A stretch of 64,000 bases of DNA from an uncultured Mediterraneibacter sp. (GTDB lineage: Bacteria > Bacillota > Clostridia > Lachnospirales > Lachnospiraceae). The translations under genes and the position numbers were made by a program. The DNA is taken from NCBI GenBank assembly GCA_944381495.1, contig CALWLJ010000009.1, forward strand, positions 1-64,000. The letters are read 5' to 3'. A model generated the notes under the pieces. It saw only the letters and a list, made by a program, of their open reading frames with translations. It was not told the origin of the DNA and ran no database searches. Shown piece after piece: positions 62,102-64,000 of the stretch (the stretch's first letter is position 1; the number at the start of each line of letters is the position of its first letter).

Positions 62102-63472
62102 ATGAAATCAGATTCAGAATTTACTTCATTGAGTGTAACAGAAGATAAGTTTAATAACAAGTGGGGATTTATCATTTCCTGTATCGGAAGCGCCGTAGGG
62201 ATGGCCAACATCTGGATGTTTCCTTACAGGATCGGTGAGTTCGGCGGCGCCGCCTTTCTCATTCCCTACCTGATCTTCGTACTGCTTCTGGGTTTTACCG
62301 GGGTGATTGGAGAAATGGCATTCGGCCGTGCAATGCAGTCTGGTCCGCTTGGCGCTTTCCGAAAAGCTTTCTCAATGGCGGCCGCTAAGAAAGGATATTC
62401 TGAAAAAGCAGGCGCCAGAGTCGGGACAGCGATCGGTCTGCTCCCTGTTATCGGCTCACTTGGAATAGCAATCGGCTATAGTGTCATTATCGGATGGATC
62501 CTTAAGTTTCTTGCAGATTCCTTTACAGGCAATATCCTGAACTCTGAGGATCCAGCTGTTGTTTTCGGCTCCCTCTCACAGAATTTCGGGAGCATTCCCT
62601 GGCATTTAGCCGGACTTATTATTGTCCTTGTCTTCATGTCTTTTGGCATTTCAAAAGGCATTGAGAAGGTTAACCGGATCATGATGCCTGCTTTTTACAT
62701 TCTCTTCTTTTTTCTAGCGGTACGGGTGGCGCTTCTCGACGGTGCTGCAGAGGGATATACCTACCTGTTCCAGCCCGACTGGTCTGCAATGGCAGATCCG
62801 CAGACATGGGTGTACGCCATGGGACAGGCGTTCTTCTCGCTATCCATTGCAGGAAGCGGAACCGTAGTATATGGCAGTTATCTGAAGTCAGATGTTGATG
62901 TTGTAAGCAGTGCGAAATACGTTGCAATATTCGACACCTGCGCGGCTCTTCTCGCCGGCATAGTTATTATTCCAGCCGTATTTGCATTTAATATGGAACC
63001 CAACTCCGGGCCGGGACTTCTTTTTATCACGATTCCTGCCGTAATCCGAAGCATCCCCTTCGGTCAGATATTTGCGATCCTGTTTTTCATCGCTGTTCTT
63101 TTTGCCGGAATGACATCGCTGATGAATTTGCTGGAAAGCCCTGTGGAAGCCTTACAGAAATGGTTCGGGTGGTCCAGGCGCAGCTGTATCATACTTATTG
63201 GAGCTGTGACTGCAGGCATCGGAATTTTTGTAGAAGGGGACCTTGTCAGCCCTTGGATGGATACCATTTCAATTTATGTCATCCCTCTTGGCGCGGTTCT
63301 TGCCGGAATTACCATGTTCTGGATCTGCGGCAAAACGTTTGCGCGGAACGCGGTTCAGCTTGGCAGAAAGCGCACACTTGGAAAATGGTTTGAGCCAATG
63401 ACAAAATATGTTTTTTGCGGCGTAGCTGTGCTCGTATATATCCTTGGGATTTTCTTCGGAGGCATCGGCTAA
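62102..63472 (+). CDS. Sodium-dependent transporter of the neurotransmitter:sodium symporter family
   Basis: The 456-residue membrane protein has about 11-12 helices. WGFIISCIGSAVGMANIWMFPYRIGEFGGAAFLIPYL is the unwound first helix that binds sodium and substrate in LeuT-like proteins, with GEMAFGRAMQSGPLGAFRKAF, and AMGQAFFSLSIAGSGTVVYGSYL for helix 6. Members import amino acids with Na+. It has TATAAT at 62059-62064 and GAGAGGAAA before the ATG. It points away from infC. The amino acid is not predictable; several Clostridia members carry tryptophan or branched-chain substrates. Confidence 0.93.
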   Translation: MKSDSEFTSLSVTEDKFNNKWGFIISCIGSAVGMANIWMFPYRIGEFGGAAFLIPYLIFVLLLGFTGVIGEMAFGRAMQSGPLGAFRKAFSMAAAKKGYSEKAGARVGTAIGLLPVIGSLGIAIGYSVIIGWILKFLADSFTGNILNSEDPAVVFGSLSQNFGSIPWHLAGLIIVLVFMSFGISKGIEKVNRIMMPAFYILFFFLAVRVALLDGAAEGYTYLFQPDWSAMADPQTWVYAMGQAFFSLSIAGSGTVVYGSYLKSDVDVVSSAKYVAIFDTCAALLAGIVIIPAVFAFNMEPNSGPGLLFITIPAVIRSIPFGQIFAILFFIAVLFAGMTSLMNLLESPVEALQKWFGWSRRSCIILIGAVTAGIGIFVEGDLVSPWMDTISIYVIPLGAVLAGITMFWICGKTFARNAVQLGRKRTLGKWFEPMTKYVFCGVAVLVYILGIFFGGIG

Positions 63473-63515
63473 GAAATAGAAATGAAAGCCCATTGCCTTT
63501 CATTATCAGTCAATA

Positions 63516-63557
63516 ATCAGGGCAGAGGTTCTTGTTTATCCGAATCTCTGCCCTGAT
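63516..63557. terminator. Hairpin between convergent transporter and DegV genes
   Basis: ATCAGGGCAGAGGTTC (63516-63531) pairs with GAATCTCTGCCCTGAT (63542-63557) with one G-T pair. T tracts are weak on both sides; it may serve both genes. Confidence 0.65.
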
Positions 63558-63601
63558 CTCTGTCTTATTCTATTTTCAATTTTCTCTGCAAATCAGATAA
63601 A

Positions 63602-64000
63602 TCATCGTTTGCTTCCCATGCAGAATACCGCTACAACTCCCGGACCTGTATGACTACCGATAACAGTCCCGATATTATTGATCAGTATATTATCAATTCC
63701 CATTTTCTCCCGAACAAGCTTCGCCACATATTCCGCATCTTCCAGACAATCCCCATGGGTGATCATAATAATGTCGTTATCCCAACCTTTTGCCTGCTCG
63801 ACAGCCATATCAACAATCTTGTTCAAAGATTTCTTTCTCCCCCGTTCTTTGCCGATCACCTGGAGCTTGCCGTTATTATCCATATGTATGATCGGCTTGA
63901 TCTGGACGAGAGTCCCAAGAACAGCCGTTGTCTTTGAAATTCTTCCACCCCGGTGCAGATGATTCAGATCATCAACCGTTACATCATGACAGATATGAAG
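63602..64000 (-). CDS. DegV-family fatty-acid-binding protein, C-terminal part
   Basis: The frame enters from the right edge of the window and gives at least 132 residues: HLHRGGRISKTTAVLGTLVQIKPIIHM, then GKERGRKKSLNKIVDMAVEQ and ITHGDCLEDAEYVAKLVREKMG, ending IGTVIGSHTGPGVVAVFCMGSKR. This is the C-terminal domain of DegV proteins, whose members bind long-chain fatty acids; in some Firmicutes (FakB) they present fatty acids to the kinase FakA. The N-terminal half is outside the window. Confidence 0.9.
   Translation of the reverse strand, partial: LHICHDVTVDDLNHLHRGGRISKTTAVLGTLVQIKPIIHMDNNGKLQVIGKERGRKKSLNKIVDMAVEQAKGWDNDIIMITHGDCLEDAEYVAKLVREKMGIDNILINNIGTVIGSHTGPGVVAVFCMGSKR

Noticed and set aside
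1-64000. CRISPR array or cas genes
   Set aside because: No evenly spaced direct repeats and no Cas-like protein were found on either strand.

Overview
The window looks like a chromosomal segment from an anaerobic gut-type Firmicute of the Clostridia, most likely family Lachnospiraceae; the genus cannot be fixed from the sequence. The pointers are an Nfn-type electron-bifurcating pair, formate-tetrahydrofolate ligase beside FolD, a Re-type citrate synthase-like gene next to NADP-isocitrate dehydrogenase, Rex, strong AGGAGG ribosome binding sites and consensus sigma-A promoters. Most genes lie on the minus strand in short operons.

Layout. 1-0.7 kb: a broken DUF3990 gene and a membrane-anchored XRE regulator, AT-rich and accessory-looking. 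0.9-4.3 kb: rlmH, a HelD-type helicase and a secreted FKBP prolyl isomerase. 4.29-4.81 kb: a gene-poor stretch made of large imperfect palindromes with a possible 34-codon ORF. 4.8-9.3 kb: AlkD-like protein, NfnA/NfnB and an iron alcohol dehydrogenase. 9.4-16.8 kb: a zinc-ribbon/TPR membrane protein, folD, fhs, ftsK/spoIIIE and a TepA-like ClpP relative. 17-23 kb: O-acetylhomoserine sulfhydrylase, YebC, a lone MazF-like protein, alr, nnr and rex. 23-28.6 kb: an ABC-F ATPase, then icd, a GntR regulator and a Re-citrate synthase-like gene. 28.8-35.6 kb: serine (serA, serC) and branched-chain amino acid (ilvB, ilvD, leuB) genes. 35.8-49.3 kb: yajC, tgt, an L,D-transpeptidase, aroC, a nucleoside kinase, and a macromolecular-synthesis cluster (Nif3-like, trmK, rpoD, dnaG, dgt-like, a double-domain polyphosphate kinase 2). 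49.4-50.2 kb: two divergent XRE regulators.

50.2-58.9 kb: an integrative mobilizable element placed between an XRE gene and a pair of tRNA-Leu genes. It has a serine recombinase with its own XRE gene, a MobV relaxase, a RepA-like replication fragment, a Cys-rich VLP protein, another XRE regulator, and an origin of transfer that resembles the pMV158 type but lies about 5.3 kb from the relaxase. Its cargo is an MFS efflux protein, a SAM methyltransferase and a SnoaL-like protein. The efflux gene sits behind a strong promoter framed by an inverted repeat and a leader with a six-residue peptide, a layout typical of drug-inducible attenuation. This is the most interesting part of the window.

58.9-64 kb: two tRNA-Leu genes with the unusual AAG anticodon, a DUF2804 protein, the infC-rpmI-rplT operon (infC probably starts at AUU behind an attenuator leader), a sodium-dependent transporter and a DegV-family protein cut by the window end. 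No CRISPR array, rRNA or complete insertion sequence was seen.
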